Counted from the stretch's first letter, positions 10,574 to 22,389 are shown. The stretch: DNA of 64,000 nucleotides from Symsagittifera roscoffensis (GCF_963678635.1 NC_087063.1:53275074-53339073), one strand, 5' to 3'. Notes: a model not told the origin generated them from the letters alone. Numbers and translations are program-made.

Positions 10574-13437
10574 CACAGCAGGTATACAGACAGACAGCCT
10601 TAATTTGGTCTCGCAAAAAAATTACTGATAAATAATGACCTTGCGGAAAACTAATTGAAAAATTTTCTTAAGCATTGCAATATATGATATCGCTTAAACA
10701 AGAAAAAATTCTTTCGTTAAACATGCAAAATTATCATGCTTAAACATGGGAGATAGCTGTCACTCGCATTTAAATATAGTATAGATAGATATAGATAGAT
10801 AGAGATATAGATAGATAGATAGATAGATAGATGGGACCCGATTCGACTTTCACCAAAAACTAACGAACAACAAAAACCTTTTATGAGTAAAATCAGAAGT
10901 AAAAAATCTGTTTCACGAGAAAACCAACATGGATGAACAATGTTGCAATCCAAATACCTAACATAGTAACCCGCCACAATGCTGCAAAACAAAGCAAACA
11001 ACTATTTTTTTTTAAAAAAAAGAAGTTTATATTAGAACAAATAGTGTTTGAACCGCTTAAAAGAAAGTATGGCCGTCGTTTTAAAACTAGCAGCTGTCTA
11101 TCACTTTTCGAATTGTTGTCCTAACCTGGGTCCTTAGACTGGCATCTTGTTCTTTCACGTCTAGATTAATGGTGGTGTGCGGGAACTCCTCGAACACCTC
11201 TTCCAAAAGAGGAATCTGTCGGTCATGATGATCCACAACACACTCTTGCGGGAATATCATCATCTGTGGACTCGTTATTTTGGGCAGATCTAAACAAATT
11301 CTTACACAGAGGCAAAGCTTCGCAAACACTAGCGAGAACACGACAAACAGAAGCTCTTCAGGAGTTCTTAAAAGTGCAATAAGAAAAAGTAATAATAAGC
11401 CTCGAACTAGTAAAAATTCGCTGACGTCTCGGACTCGAACCTGCGATCTAAAAATTATGATTCTCACACAGTAACCACTCGGCCACGGACGCTTTGTCAA
11501 TTACAAACACTAGCCCCAAATAAAGCCGAGAACAGATGCTTTGGAATTTCCAATGCTACAGATCATGATTATAGCAAAAAAGCACACAATAGAACACTTT
11601 TAATGAGCACTAGCGTAATGTGAACACACGCTGCTCGCTAGCGTAATAGTGCCTCAAAGAACATACTAAAAAATTCTCAATTTACTTGTTTTAGCGGCTC
11701 AGTTATTTATCTGCACCAATTATTATGAACTATTTGCAGGAATTATCATGTCTCTCAAAAAATATTTCTACACTGAGGTGAAGCTGAGCTTCGCACCACT
11801 TATATGCAATAATCGAAAAAATGCAATACTCGAAACAGGGGAGGATCTAGGATTTTCTCGAGGGGGGGGGGGGGGGGGGGCAGATTTTTTTTATTTTAGG
11901 TCAACCAAACTGATTTTCCGAACTCTCCCAAAGCACTAAAAAGTCCCTGTTTTGGCGCCGCAGGCAACATTTCAAAAAAATAGGCCAAAAAGGCGTTGTT
12001 AGGCACTTTTTGGAAAATGTGCACCAAAAAATCGCGTTTTATCGGCGCGCGCTCCCCTTCAAAATTAGTATGAATTGGCGCCATAGGCGCCTTTAGAAAT
12101 ATTTTAGGGTCCGTTTTAAAAGAGGACTCTTTGGGTCGGTCGGCAGGGGTCGAATCGCTGAGGGGGCGTCCGCCCCTGACTCGAAAAATGGTCGAAACAA
12201 CTTCAAAAAAGTAGAAAAAATTAATTAAAAAAAACTAAGAATAGTCGATAAAACTAGATCTACTCTGGAAACCAAAAAATAAAAAGAATATATTACAATA
12301 GAATGTGAAAGTCTACCATCGGAAAACTTAACAGGGGGTAAAAAAAAAATTCTGAGCAGAAACCCTTAAAACCGAAAAAAAATCGGAAAAAATTCAAAAC
12401 TATAAAAAATTGTTATGCTCATCCCCCTCACAACGCACACACCCACGCACAAAAAACTTTTCGTTCATCAAACGATACAATATGTGTCCACTGAGCCGAT
12501 GTAAAATATGCCGAAACCCAATAAACCGAGAAAAAAGAAAAAGAAAAACAAAAATTAAATTTTATCAAACCGAGTTGGTAAAATTATAATCATCATAGAA
12601 AAAAAGTAATTTCGAATAGATCATTTATTTGAAATGCTAACATGCTCAAAATATCTCTGTTACAACAGAAAAGCCTAGTGAATGAATGAGTCCAGGATGC
12701 AGGAGATAAGTCCTGTACCTAAAGCTATTTACGGGAAAAAGTCCAGGGCCCGATTGCAATACCCTTGCTATCGCAAGGGTAAAAATTAATTGAACATAAC
12801 AAGCAAGCAACCGTTTTAGTTCTTCGTGAAGAAACTTCATTTTCTACTTTCAATCGGGTTTCGAAACAGTTAATTTGCATACCACTGTAACATGTCTGGT
12901 TGATGAGTTTCTTCTCTCCCGTGAGCCGCTCTAGGTTGTTGTCGTGACAAACCACCACTTTCTTATCCTTGGTCAGTTGCACATCTGTTTAACATTAGTG
13001 ATAAAAACCAATAAAAATATCTTCTTAGCTCCATTGGCTCAGTTATCTCTGCTGTTTTATGAGTAAAAACCAACAAACATCTTTACTGAATTAAACGTTT
13101 CACCTCAAACCGACGGTTTCTAAAAGCCATATCATATCATCAAGAGCGCTTTCTTTATCCAAATCTTTTCTGCTCAGGAAATAAGGGTCAACAGGAAAAT
13201 ATGTATACCTAATTCGATGACATCTGCTCCCACTTTGACCGCATTCCTGAAGGCAGTCATTGTGTTTTCCAGGAACTCACAACTGCCCCCTCTGTGTGCA
13301 ATAGTCATACCTTTCCTCCCTAGAGCACCACTCCTCTTCCTCTTGTGGAGAATGGCAGGGAAGAAGTAGACAATTGTGGACACCAGAAAGTAAGCACAGA
13401 ATACTCCGAGCGTGACCTCAACTGCTAGTGATACCAT
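3900..13437 (-). CDS. GDPD1: GDPD1-like glycerophosphodiester phosphodiesterase / lysophospholipase D, six exons
   Basis: The spliced model joins 13437-13209, 12984-12883, 11289-11126, 8017-7892, 7685-7543 and 4215-3900. All phases fit, the sum is 1080 nt and the product is 359 aa, a little longer than vertebrate GDPD1. Family knowledge: these ER-membrane enzymes remove the head group from lysophospholipids, giving lysophosphatidic acid. Seen: an N-terminal membrane helix (residues about 5-27); the HRGG motif with H48 and R49; E57-N58; the ELD metal site E75/D77; H90 in VVVCHD; the NLDVK strand (D154, K156); LTVWG; a second hydrophobic helix with WTGLLPF (about 208-226); and the C-terminal WIVNEQ and GVMTD motifs. 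These occur in the order and spacing of GDPD1/GDPD3. The ATG has a strong context (AAACATGG). The C-terminal tail after about residue 305 is Ser/Lys-rich and not recognised. Intron 4 uses a GC donor. GDPD3 or GDPD4-like naming is possible; the family itself is near certain. Confidence 0.93.
4375..5030 (-). repeat. Duplicated intron segment, copy 1, with family A SINE
   Basis: Matches 5985-6660 as a direct repeat. It contains a tRNA-Leu-like head (about 4535-4595 on the minus strand: GGCTGAGTGGTTAGTGCG, then GATTCGAATCC) and the CAGAGGCGAA.. hairpin tail at 4419-4440. Confidence 0.7.
5338..5440. repeat. Two solo CAGAGGCGAAG hairpin tails
   Basis: Two copies of the family A tail motif at about 5338-5375 and 5397-5440, in direct orientation and without tRNA heads. 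Confidence 0.55.
5985..6660 (-). repeat. Duplicated intron segment, copy 2, with family A SINE
   Basis: Same order of blocks as 4375-5030: CTTCAGAATGATAGAAAGAAG-type start, hairpin tail, tRNA-like head at about 6145-6215, a TGCATTAATTATGCATTTC block, and an ending near GCTTCGCAAGTG. Diverged by scattered substitutions. Confidence 0.7.
6790..7299 (-). mobile_element. Long-form SINE with tRNA-like head and CCCTTGC hairpin
   Basis: The tRNA-like block at about 6800-6870 reads on the minus strand. The element ends in a perfect 8-bp stem, ACCCTTGC / GCAAGGGT, at 7277-7297. Shares internal blocks with 12420-12780 and 53080-53500. Confidence 0.6.
7543..7685 (-). CDS. GDPD1: GDPD1-like exon 5
   Basis: Encodes the second hydrophobic helix (IHAFIFWTGLLPFIPI), then ETFYEPPACKAMF and KLVIYF. 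Donor GTAAGT; phase 2. If the alternative splice of exon 4 is used, this exon starts at 7681. Confidence 0.92.
7892..8017 (-). CDS. GDPD1: GDPD1-like exon 4, GC donor
   Basis: Encodes VEFLIRKFGRENLTVWG to about IPLIMSMRK. No GT donor keeps frame with the next exon. Two GC donors do: GCTAGA after 7892, or GCAAGG after 7897 paired with an acceptor ending at 7682. They differ by three residues. Confidence 0.9.
8390..9800. repeat. Degenerate satellite, about 9 units of 150-175 bp
   Basis: The core CGTCATATCTCGAAAACTAC recurs near 8424, 8592, 8760, 8922, 9090, 9206, 9378, 9531 and 9698, each time followed by a GGAGGCAA.ATTCGCAAC block. The repeat gives spurious minus-strand frames of up to 152 codons. 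A lone monomer lies at about 31615-31720. Confidence 0.85.
9870..10835. repeat. Tandem 250-290 bp units, each with a GATA microsatellite
   Basis: Four units share ATGCAAAATTATCATGC, GGGAGATAGCTGTCACTCGC, a (GATA/TAGA)n tract (near 9980, 10236-10310, 10517-10575 and 10779-10835), ACAGACAGACAGCC and GACCTTGC.GAAAACTAATTG. Confidence 0.85.
11126..11289 (-). CDS. GDPD1: GDPD1-like exon 3
   Basis: Encodes DLPKITSPQ... through RQIPLLEEVFEEFPH and INLDVKEQ, matching the central barrel strand of GDPD1. Acceptor TTGTTTAG, donor GTTAGG; ends in phase 0. A tRNA-like SINE begins within 20 nt of the acceptor. Confidence 0.92.
11300..11495 (-). mobile_element. tRNA-Leu-like SINE, family A
   Basis: tRNA-like head at about 11425-11490 (minus strand) and hairpin tail ACAGAGGCAAAGC at the left end, starting about 15 bp from the exon 3 acceptor of the GDPD1-like gene. 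Confidence 0.65.
11836..12178. mobile_element. Non-autonomous hAT element (MITE)
   Basis: A 343-bp insertion flanked by a perfect 8-bp target duplication ACTCGAAA (11828-11835 and 12179-12186). Its terminal inverted repeats read CAGGGG.GGA inward from both ends. Eight-base duplications and CAGGGG ends are typical of hAT. It carries a run of about 20 G near the left end and no transposase. Confidence 0.88.
12300..12780. mobile_element. Long-form SINE ending in the CCCTTGC hairpin
   Basis: Shares blocks with 6900-7299 and 53080-53500 and ends with the perfect 8-bp stem at 12761-12780. It lies in intron 2 of the GDPD1-like gene, about 100 bp from exon 2. Confidence 0.55.
12883..12984 (-). CDS. 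GDPD1: GDPD1-like exon 2
   Basis: Encodes DVQLTKDKKVVVCHDNNL and on to TCYS. The first codon completes the ELD metal-binding motif across the splice. Acceptor TTAAACAG, donor GTATGC; intron 1 is only 224 nt. Confidence 0.92.
13209..13437 (-). CDS. GDPD1: GDPD1-like exon 1
   Basis: Encodes the start codon, the signal-anchor helix and the HRGG...ENTMTAF catalytic segment, ending in ELG(D). Donor GTATAC; phase 1. The upstream 1.5 kb shows no further exon. Confidence 0.93.
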
Positions 13438-14940
13438 GTTTCTACTTTGTTGACTGCGTTGTTCTTGTTGTGATTAATACTTATACTAAGTGTCAACTGA
13501 TGTCACCGTATTCGACACAACATTTGCTGCGGCTCAATAGATCCAATTCAATAAACTGAAATTGAAAATTGCACATCATCATTGCACATAAGCCGATTCA
13601 AATGAACATTCACGATCTTCGAAATTTAAGTCCACTTTCTTCTATCTGCCGAGAAAGAAAAACACTCCAAAAAAGAAAATTGACACGAAAGTTTTTCAAT
13701 CCCAAATTAACGCCTTTTTGATCCCTAATAAACCCGAGCGCCTTATTATGAAAAATCGACTGTCTGGAAACTGACCTTCAATCCTATCAGCTCAATTTGC
13801 CTGAAATATGGCTGTGGAGGTATATACCAGCTCTCTAAATTGACCTATCGAAATGCTCATGGAACGTGGCTTTATTTGCTTCGATAATTCTAGTCCACAA
13901 TGTTTTAGATTTTCTAAAGAAGCGTATTATAAAAACATTCAGGTGATCTTTAAATGAGTGATCAAACCAGTGATGTTTTTGAATATCGATAAAATTTTTC
14001 GAGAACATTCAGAATCAGAAAATCAAGACAACTATAGAGTGATTCACATAAAAACCAAACAAACGCCACAGCCAACTTTTTTTGTTCTCACGGAACTGTC
14101 TAACATAATTAGAGGGCATTTAAATTAGATCCAAGAATCTGGTAACAGCTTGAGTGAAGTAAGAACAATTGTATAATCAGATTGAATCAGATTGTAAAAC
14201 CAGATATTCGCCCACCCTCTCCCCTCGTCACAATTGGCTAACTAGTCTGAACATCAAAAAAGCTACACGAGTTATTCTCAATACCAGGAGATATTTTTGA
14301 AATTATTCTCTCATAATTAGGAATCAAAACAACATTTTTTTTATGATACCACAATCAATTCCGTAGGAACTGTATTTAATATACCGTCAGAGTTACTTCT
14401 CACTTCTCAGTTAAGTATCTACTAACTACAGACAGTTGAAAAAGTTGAAATGGACTCTCGGAATATGGTAATATTTCAATATTACTTCTAGAACAATTTT
14501 CAGCTCTCGAATTTCGGGGACAAAAACTATTACAGTTCTTTCCAATTCAAGAAGCTTTCACGACTGGCGATTTTTTTTCCATAAAACTAACCCAAATAGA
14601 AAAAATAGGTCAATAGACAAACTTTTTATACAGCTGAGAAATTAAAAAACACCTTCGAAAGTTATTAGCGCTTTTCCAAGTTATCGAGAGCGTAATTTGA
14701 CTTCCTTCTAGCAAAAGATTTCATTTGATCTCAAAAAGTCTCAAACTGCAGAACAAAAACATTTTAGCGTGATCAAAGTTTTTTTTATGAAACAAAAACA
14801 GAAACACCGACTTATATAAGTGTCTCTACTTCGTTCAAGAAGATTTCACGGTCGACAGCTTTTCGATAAAACTCAATTAATTAACTGGAATGATATGGAT
14901 TTCTTTATTTTGCGGCAAAAAACAAAACTTGAAGGCATTT
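13438..14940. other. Upstream flank of the GDPD1-like gene
   Basis: About 1.5 kb without recognised exons or repeats, except a CGACTTATATAAGTGTC segment at about 14810 related to the end of the 450-bp repeat. Expected to hold the promoter; no specific element could be assigned. Confidence 0.4.
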
Positions 14941-14944
14941 TTGA

Positions 14945-16295
14945 AACTGATAGCAAGGCTTATTTTGTACCGCCATGAAAACTGTGGTTACAGGAGAGCA
15001 TAATGTGCCTTCCATTCAGCAAATAAATTGGAAATGAACTTAAGAAAAAAACTCAAAGCGCCATAATACGAAAATTGAGCGTGAACAAATACTAAGCATT
15101 TCTTTAAAGAAGAAACCACAAGGCAAGAAAATAAACAAAAAATATCACAAAAAGCTGCGCAGCAAGTGTTCGGACAAAATATCTTCGTCGGTCAAACTCA
15201 TCCATTTTTTAAACGCAATGGTACCAAAAGTGCGCACAAGGTTAACCGAACACGAGCGAAAAAACGACAAACAGTAACTTCTCCGAAGCAAAAAAGCACT
15301 AAAAAGCTTTTTTAAAATCTGCAAGCCAAAATCGAAACGCCAACCGGGAGATAACAAATCTACCGCTACCCAATTTCTGCTTTTAATTGGTGAACACTAC
15401 CTAGCATTAAAGCGTATCGAACTCATGCTTTTTCATTGGCAATGATCAACAGCAAAAGTGAACACTATTTTGAAAAAAAACCACTACTTAACGCGCGAAT
15501 TCAGTACGAAAAACGTAGATTCCTTAGATAAAACTACGCTCGCTAGCTCATGTATGTTTAAAATATTTGGTCAATATTCGAAAAAAGCCTCTTAACTAAA
15601 CGAAAAAAAAAACGATTTGGTTGAAGAAAAATCAACAAAATTAGCAAATCACTAGCAAATCAAAACCAAATAATTACGTGGGCGATCGATCCACAAGTAA
15701 CCGAGAATTGCCCAATTATAATTATATTACGTGTTTAAAAATATCTCCCAAAACATACAAACTCAAATTTCTATGCTAGCTTTATCCCAGCAAACAGGCG
15801 ATCTAAGCATTTTCTTTGTTCCGCTGCTCTTAATTTTCATAATTAAAACCCATAAATCAGCAGAATCCACGAGATAGTTTATGAATGAGATTTGAAATTA
15901 CAACGCAATTTTCCGTTTGATTAACTATCTTCGTATTGCAACAAGCATGTATTGATACCAGCATGTCCAACATGACTGCCCAGTACTATAATGATAGAAA
16001 CCCCAAACAAGCACTGTATTGAAAAAAGCATGCCCAACACAACGAAAAGGGCTATAATGATACAAACCCCAAACAAGATTCGTTTTTCGTATGATCAACA
16101 TCACTACTATCGCCGTGTTTTTTCTTGATACTCATAAAATTCCGTAGTTTCCCAGCCATTCTAACTCTAAATTGCGTTTGTTGGCGTGGGCTTCCGATTA
16201 CTGCAATTACTTCAACCAGAAACTATTTGAGCTGAATTATTAAAAATCTGTAAAATAAGAATATCAAAAAATTAGATAAACCAAATATTTACCGT
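14945..16295 (-). repeat. 1.4-kb tandem duplication, copy A
   Basis: Collinear with 16365-17700: CCGCCATGAA...AGGAGAGCAT, a tRNA-like block (about 15330-15375), CCACAAGTAACCGAGA and an AGCATGT.CAACA block followed by CCCCAAACAAG. Strand is that of the tRNA-like block. Confidence 0.8.
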
Positions 16296-16364
16296 AACAA
16301 ATGTAACTGAATCGATAGGGATTTCATTTCTTTAAAATACAACAACCAATACTTCAAATAATTT

Positions 16365-17700
16365 TAGAAAAAGATAGTAAGGCTTCTTCTGTGCCGCCAT
16401 GAACCTTTTTGTTATAGGAGAGCATTATTTGAGAGCTATTCTAGAAAAAAGAAATAACCAAAAAGTAGAGAAAAAAAACAAAAACTTTCAAAAAAGGCCA
16501 CGCAGCAAGTAGTCCGACAAAGTATGTTAAAAAAAGTCCCCCATAAAATCTTCTTTGGTCAAATTCATTCATTTTTTAAACGCAATGATACTAAATGTAA
16601 ACACAGGACAAGCGAACAACGCGAGAAAACAAAAAAAAGTAACTCCACGAAGGCAAATCAGCATGAGAAAGCTTTAGAAAAAAATGCTGCCTGCCGGCAT
16701 CGAAACGCCGACAGGGAGATGATAATTCTACCGCTCCCCCATCTCTCCATCTCAGCCATTTCTGCTTTTAAATGGTGAACACTATTTGCCGAAAAAGCGT
16801 ATCGAACAGATGCTTTTTCATTGCCAATGGTCTGCAGCAAAAGCGAAGTGTTTTGGAAATTAATCAAAAATTACTGCGCGAGTTGCGTCCGAAAAAATTA
16901 GGTTCCTTATAAAACACTACGTTTCCAGCTGGAATACGTGAAAAAAATTTGGTCATTATTAGAACAAAATCCACTGAACTAAACAAATGGAAAAAAAGAC
17001 ATGGCTGAAGAAAAAACACCAATCAATTCATAATAATTATGTGCGTGATCCACAAGTAACCGAGAGCTGCCCAATTATACATATTTTAAGTGTAGAAAAT
17101 AATCTCCCAAAAATCGACAAACTCAAATTTAAAGAAAAACTTCTTCGAATTCATTATTTCTATGCTAGCTAAAGCCCGGCAAAAAGGCGATCTAAGCATT
17201 TTCTTTGTTAGGCTGCTCTTAACTTCCATAAACAAAAACCATGAATCAGCAGAATGAACGAGATAGTTTATGAGCGAGATTTGAATAACACTGAAATTTA
17301 TAGTTTAATTCACAATCTTCGTTTTAAAACAAGCATGTATTGAAATCAGCATGACCAACACGACGGCTGGTGGGAGGGGGTCTATAATGATAAAAACCCC
17401 AATTAAGCATTGGATAGAAACAAGCATCTACAACACAAAGGGGGCTATAATGATACAAACCCCAAACAAGATTCGTATTTCGTATGATCAACATCACAAT
17501 TATCGCCGTGTTGTCTGTTTCTAATTTTCTTGATATTCAAGATTTTCCGTGGGTTCCCACCTAACCCAACTCTAAAATCGCGTTTTTTAGCGTGCGCCTT
17601 GGATTATTGCAATTATCTCGTCCGGAAACTATTGGAGCTGAACTATTGAAAACCTGTACAGTAAGAAAATCAAAAAGCCAGATGAACCAAATAATCGAAC
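16365..17700 (-). repeat. 1.4-kb tandem duplication, copy B
   Basis: Second copy, moderately diverged. Its tRNA-like block (about 16695-16765) is better preserved and reads on the minus strand GGGGGAGCGGTAGAATTATC, then a T-arm-like CGGCGTTTCGATGCCGG. A third SINE head type, distinct from families A and B. Confidence 0.8.
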
Positions 17701-18200
17701 TCACTTGTTATTTACACAAAGAAAAGGCCGCACTTCAAAAACAATCAACAAAACGCAAAAAAGGGTTAAAAAGAGGGGAAAAATCAAAGAAAATTAAAAT
17801 ATTGATGAGTTTTGTAAAATAAATTCCCTCTACAAAAAATGAACATCTAATTCGACCCCACTGCTAACTGTGCTACTGTTGCGTACAGAACCGAAACCGT
17901 AGTCACTGATAAAAGCGGAGATCACATGCTATTAAACTGCCAAACTTTGCACAAAAAAAGCGACCAAAATAGTACTATTTTAGCAGACTTGTTTTTGGAA
18001 AAGGTGCAATCGTAATCTACCACCATGAGCGCAGCTCGCTTGTGTACACAATAGCTTGCATGCGTAAACAACAGCTCGCATGAAGACAAGAAATCGATCT
18101 GTACAAGTGACAAAAACAGACAATTATTGAAATAAAATCCAGTAATTTATGAAATACCTGTAAAATTAGGAATTTAGCAAAGAACATTAATTAAGCAAAA
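17701..18200. other. Gene-free spacer
   Basis: I see no gene or clear repeat, apart from a few short imperfect AGCTCGCNTG.G motifs near 18030-18080. Confidence 0.35.
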
Positions 18201-18209
18201 AAAACGATG

Positions 18210-21080
18210 ATTCTATTCTACGATGAACTCTTTTCAAACAGAGACAACGGAGAGTTGAAAAATAGTGAATGAACCAAAGGAAACAGACAAAAAACTTAGG
18301 TAAATTTGGTAAAATTCTTATTCCGCTGGAAACATTGAAAACTAAAAGCCAAAGTTAGACAAATTTTACTCAGAGTCAAAGCTGAGCTTCGCACCAATTA
18401 CTATACATCAAGCCATTGACACGTAAAAATGACAAAACGCCTAAAAAAACACCAAAAGTTTTCAAATGTTTGTTTCTATTTTGATGAAAACCTGTGGCGG
18501 AAGACAACAGCCAGTATTGAACTAGCTTGAACAAAAATCGAATGACGCTATACATTTTGCTAGAATATAGTCAGTGAAAAAAAGACAGAAGTCAAAAGAT
18601 TCCAAAAAAACTTTGAAAAATTACTTGAAAATTAACTTTAAAAACTAGAGCTACAGAAGCTTCATATTTGTATCGGATGAATTTCATAAGCAGCCTTAAA
18701 AACAATAGGAAACCATTCATCCGACGACAAGAAAGGCAACAAAAAATGGGTGGAAACCTGTTGAGCCAAAAACAGAACTTGTCAAAAAACATTTCATTAA
18801 GTTTTTTTGAAGCGCTTGAAAAACTAGAGCTACAGAAACTTCATTTTTGTTTGTAAAAACCGATACTTCTATTCTACGATGAACTCTTCTCAAACATAGG
18901 CAACAGAGATGAAAAATAGTGGATGAACGCAAGGAAACAGAAAAAAACGTAGGTTAATTAGGTAAAATTCTTATTCTGCTGGGAAATCTGAAAACTAAAA
19001 GCCAAATTTTAGAATGTACAAAAATTACACAGAGTCAAAGCTGAGCTTCGCACCACTTGCTATACACCAAGTCAATGACCCGTAAAAATGACAAAACGCC
19101 CAAAAGATTCAAATGTTTTGTTTCTATTTGGATAAAAACCTGTGGCGGAACACAACAGCCAATATTTAATTACCTTAAAAATTGAAAAACGCTATACATT
19201 GTGCTAGCATATAGTCAGTGAAAATAAGACACAATTCTGAAAAATGGTTGAAAAATTACTTGAAAATATAGCTTGAAAAACTAGAGCTACAGAAACTTCA
19301 TGTTCGTATCGGATGAATTTCATAAGCAGCCTTAAAAACAAATGGAAACTATTCACCTAACGGCAACAAAGGCGACAAAATTTTGGTAGAAACCGGTTGA
19401 GCCGAAAACAAAACTTGTGATAAAACATTTGATGAAGTTTTTTTGAAGAGTTTGAAAAACTAGGGCTACAGAAAATTCAAGTTTGTATCGGGTGAATTTC
19501 ATAAGCAGCCTTAAAAACGACTGGAAACCATTCACCTAACGACAAGAAAGGCAACAAAATATGGGTCGAAACCTATTGAGCCAAAAACGGACCTTGTCAT
19601 AAAACATTTCATCAAACATAGGCAACAGAGATGAAAAATAGTGAATGAACGCAAGGAAACAGAAAAAAACGTAGGTTAATTAGGTAAAATTCTTATTCTG
19701 CTGGGAAATCTGAAAACTAAAAGCCAAATTTTAGAATGTACAAAAATTACACAGAGTCAAAGCTGAGCTTCGCACCACTTGCTACACACCAAGTCAATGA
19801 CCCGTAAAAATGACAAAACGCCCAAAAGATTCAAATGTTTTGTTTCTATTTGGATAAAAACCTGTGGCGGAACACAACAGCCAATATTTAATTACCTTAA
19901 AAATTGAAAAACGCTATACATTGTGCTAGCATATAGTCAGTGAAAATAAGACACAATTCTGAAAAATGGTTGAAAAATTACTTGAAAATATAGCTTGAAA
20001 AACTAGAGCTACAGAAACTTCATGTTCGTATCGGATGAATTTCATAAGCAGCCTTAAAAACAAATGGAAACTATTCACCTAACGGCAACAAAGGCGACAA
20101 AAATTTGGTAGAAACCTGTTGAGCCGAAAACAAAACTTGTGATAAAACATTTGATGAAGTTTTTTTGAAGAGTTTGAAAAACTAGGGCTACAGAAAATTC
20201 AAGTTTGTATCGGGTGAATTTCATAAGCAGCCTTAAAAACGACTGGAAACCATTCACCTAACGACAAGAAAGGCAACAAAATATGGGTCGAAACCTATTG
20301 AGCCAAAAACGGACCTTGTCATAAAACATTTCATCAAACATAGGCAACAGAGATGAAAAATAGTGAATGAACGCAAGGAAACAAAATAGAACGTAGGTGA
20401 ATTAGGTAAAATTGTTTTCTGCTGGGAAATCTGAAAACCAAAAGCCAAATTTTAGAATGTACAAATTTTAAACAGAGTCAAAGCTGAGCTTCGCACACTT
20501 GCTATACACCAAGCCATTGACTCGTAAAAATGACAAAACGCCTTAAAAACAACACCCAAAATTTTCAAATTTTTGTTTCTAATTGGACGAAAACCTGTGG
20601 CGGAACACAACAGCAATATTGAACTAGGTTGAAAAAAAGATAATGACGCTATACATTGTGCTAGAATATAGTCAGGGAAAAAAGACAGAAGTAAAAAAAT
20701 TCTGAAAAATTGTTGATAAAAACTAGTTGAAAATATAACTTAAAAACTAGAGCTACTGAAACTTCATGTTTGTATCGAATGAATTTCCTAAGCAGCTTAA
20801 AAACAATTGGAAACCATTCACCTAACGGCAAGAAAGGCACTAAAATTTTGGTGGACACCTGTTGAGCCAAAAACAAAACTTGTCAAAGCATTTCATGAAG
20901 TTTTTCGGAAGAGCTTGAAAAACTAGAGCTACAGAAACTTCATGTTTGTATCGGATGAATGCCATAAGCAGCTTTAAAAAAATTAGAAACAATTCACCTA
21001 TCGGCAAGAAAGGCAACAATAATTGAGTGGAAACCTGTTGAAAAACAAAACTTGTCAAAACACATTTCATGAAGTTTTAA
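18210..21080. repeat. Tandem array of about 720-bp units, four copies
   Basis: Units start near 18210, 18891, 19613 and 20335. Each contains a hairpin tail (GAGTCAAAGCTGAGCTTCGC) and several roughly 170-bp subrepeats with AAACTAGAGCTACAGAAAC. Small minus-strand frames repeat with the unit and are not genes. Confidence 0.88.
18891..20334. repeat. Two nearly identical 722-bp copies inside the array
   Basis: 18891-19612 and 19613-20334 differ at only a few positions, whereas the outer units are much more diverged, so this pair duplicated recently (or was misassembled). Confidence 0.88.
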
Positions 21081-22389
21081 AGTCTTTACAACCCATCCAT
21101 ACTGAAGTAGATAATCCTATACGAAAATATTTTGCCCTACAAATTACGCAATATAAACTAACTAAGCATAGATAACAAACTGTTAAATATCCAACAAAAA
21201 ACTTCAGACTTGGTAACTTTATAAATTACAGAACTTTCAGTTATAGTGAAAAAAAAAGTTTAAATGGCAAAAAAACAATGCTTTAACAAGTAAGCCAAAA
21301 AAATATCTACCAGAAAAAAACGTGCATTCAAAAAAATGGAAAATGAACACACAGAAATTAGGAAAAACCACAAACCCGAAATACAAACACAATTTTTGAA
21401 AAAAAAACATCCAACCTGAAACAGTCATTACTCAATTACTACTTAGGTGATGGTAGTTTTGTTCGAATTCCAAGAATTTTAGCATGTTAGAAATGGAAAA
21501 ATTCCCACTATTTTTGTCCATTTAACCATTCCTACTAGAATCAACAATCTGTGAAAAAAAGTTGTTAACGGGTTAAAAGCCTAGTACCTGATTGCAATAC
21601 CCTTGCTTATCGCAAGGGTATAGAGTTATCCATAAAAAAAAACAAAATATGATCATAACCTCACTACATTCATCGACTCTTAATGATGCAAAAACTGCCG
21701 ACGTTAAAGAAAATGTAAGCATTGGCTGTAACTGCGAAACTAAACCTTTTGAGTCCAGTGAATTTTCAACGTCTGAGAGACAAGAAAAAAAAACAGGACA
21801 AAAATCAAGCCACCAGAAATTCAGTGGACAAAACCTAAACCGTAAAAAATTTGCATTTTTAGTTGAAAATTGTCACATAGATCTTCTTTGAACACGTGGT
21901 TACACTGGCACTTTGACATACTGGCTCGTCCACCTTTACGGCTAGAAATACATTTGAGCCGTTTTGGAGCAAATTGAAACGTTCGCGGGTCGCATGTTCT
22001 ACGCTGTCGAAAAAAAATCGACTTAAAAACACTCACATACTTTAGCTTTTCGCAAGCTAAGAACAACTGGGAAGAAAAAAACTCGCAACAAAAAATAACT
22101 TGCAACGTTTAAGGAAAGCGACAACTCGCAAGTTTTTGAAGCTAATTGGAAACTTTATATTCTCGATTTAAGTTTATGAAAAACGGCTCTAAATTTTGCG
22201 TGAAATCCTACCCTCTGTTGTCAAGCTCGCAACACGTTCTTGTGAGTTGTCGCATTACGTAGCTTTTCATCCATAGTTTAGAGCACTTTTTCTGCCGTTA
22301 ATATTAACAATTCTAAATTTGATCTAATGAAGTGGATTAAATGATTGAGATGAAAAACTACCTACTTGTTAAATTAGGAATATAGTAAA
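21081..22389. other. Gene-free spacer with one hairpin tail
   Basis: The perfect stem ACCCTTGC / GCAAGGGT lies at 21599-21619, preceded by the usual CTAGTACC.GATTGCAAT context, so a SINE remnant ends here. Nothing else recognised. Confidence 0.5.

Noticed and set aside
11087-11500. 137-codon minus-strand frame as a stand-alone gene
   Set aside because: Only its central part (11289-11126) is exon 3 of the GDPD1-like gene; the rest is SINE and intron read-through.
19353-20257. Two identical 60-codon frames
   Set aside because: They lie at the same place in two 722-bp tandem copies and carry no domain; shadow of the repeat.
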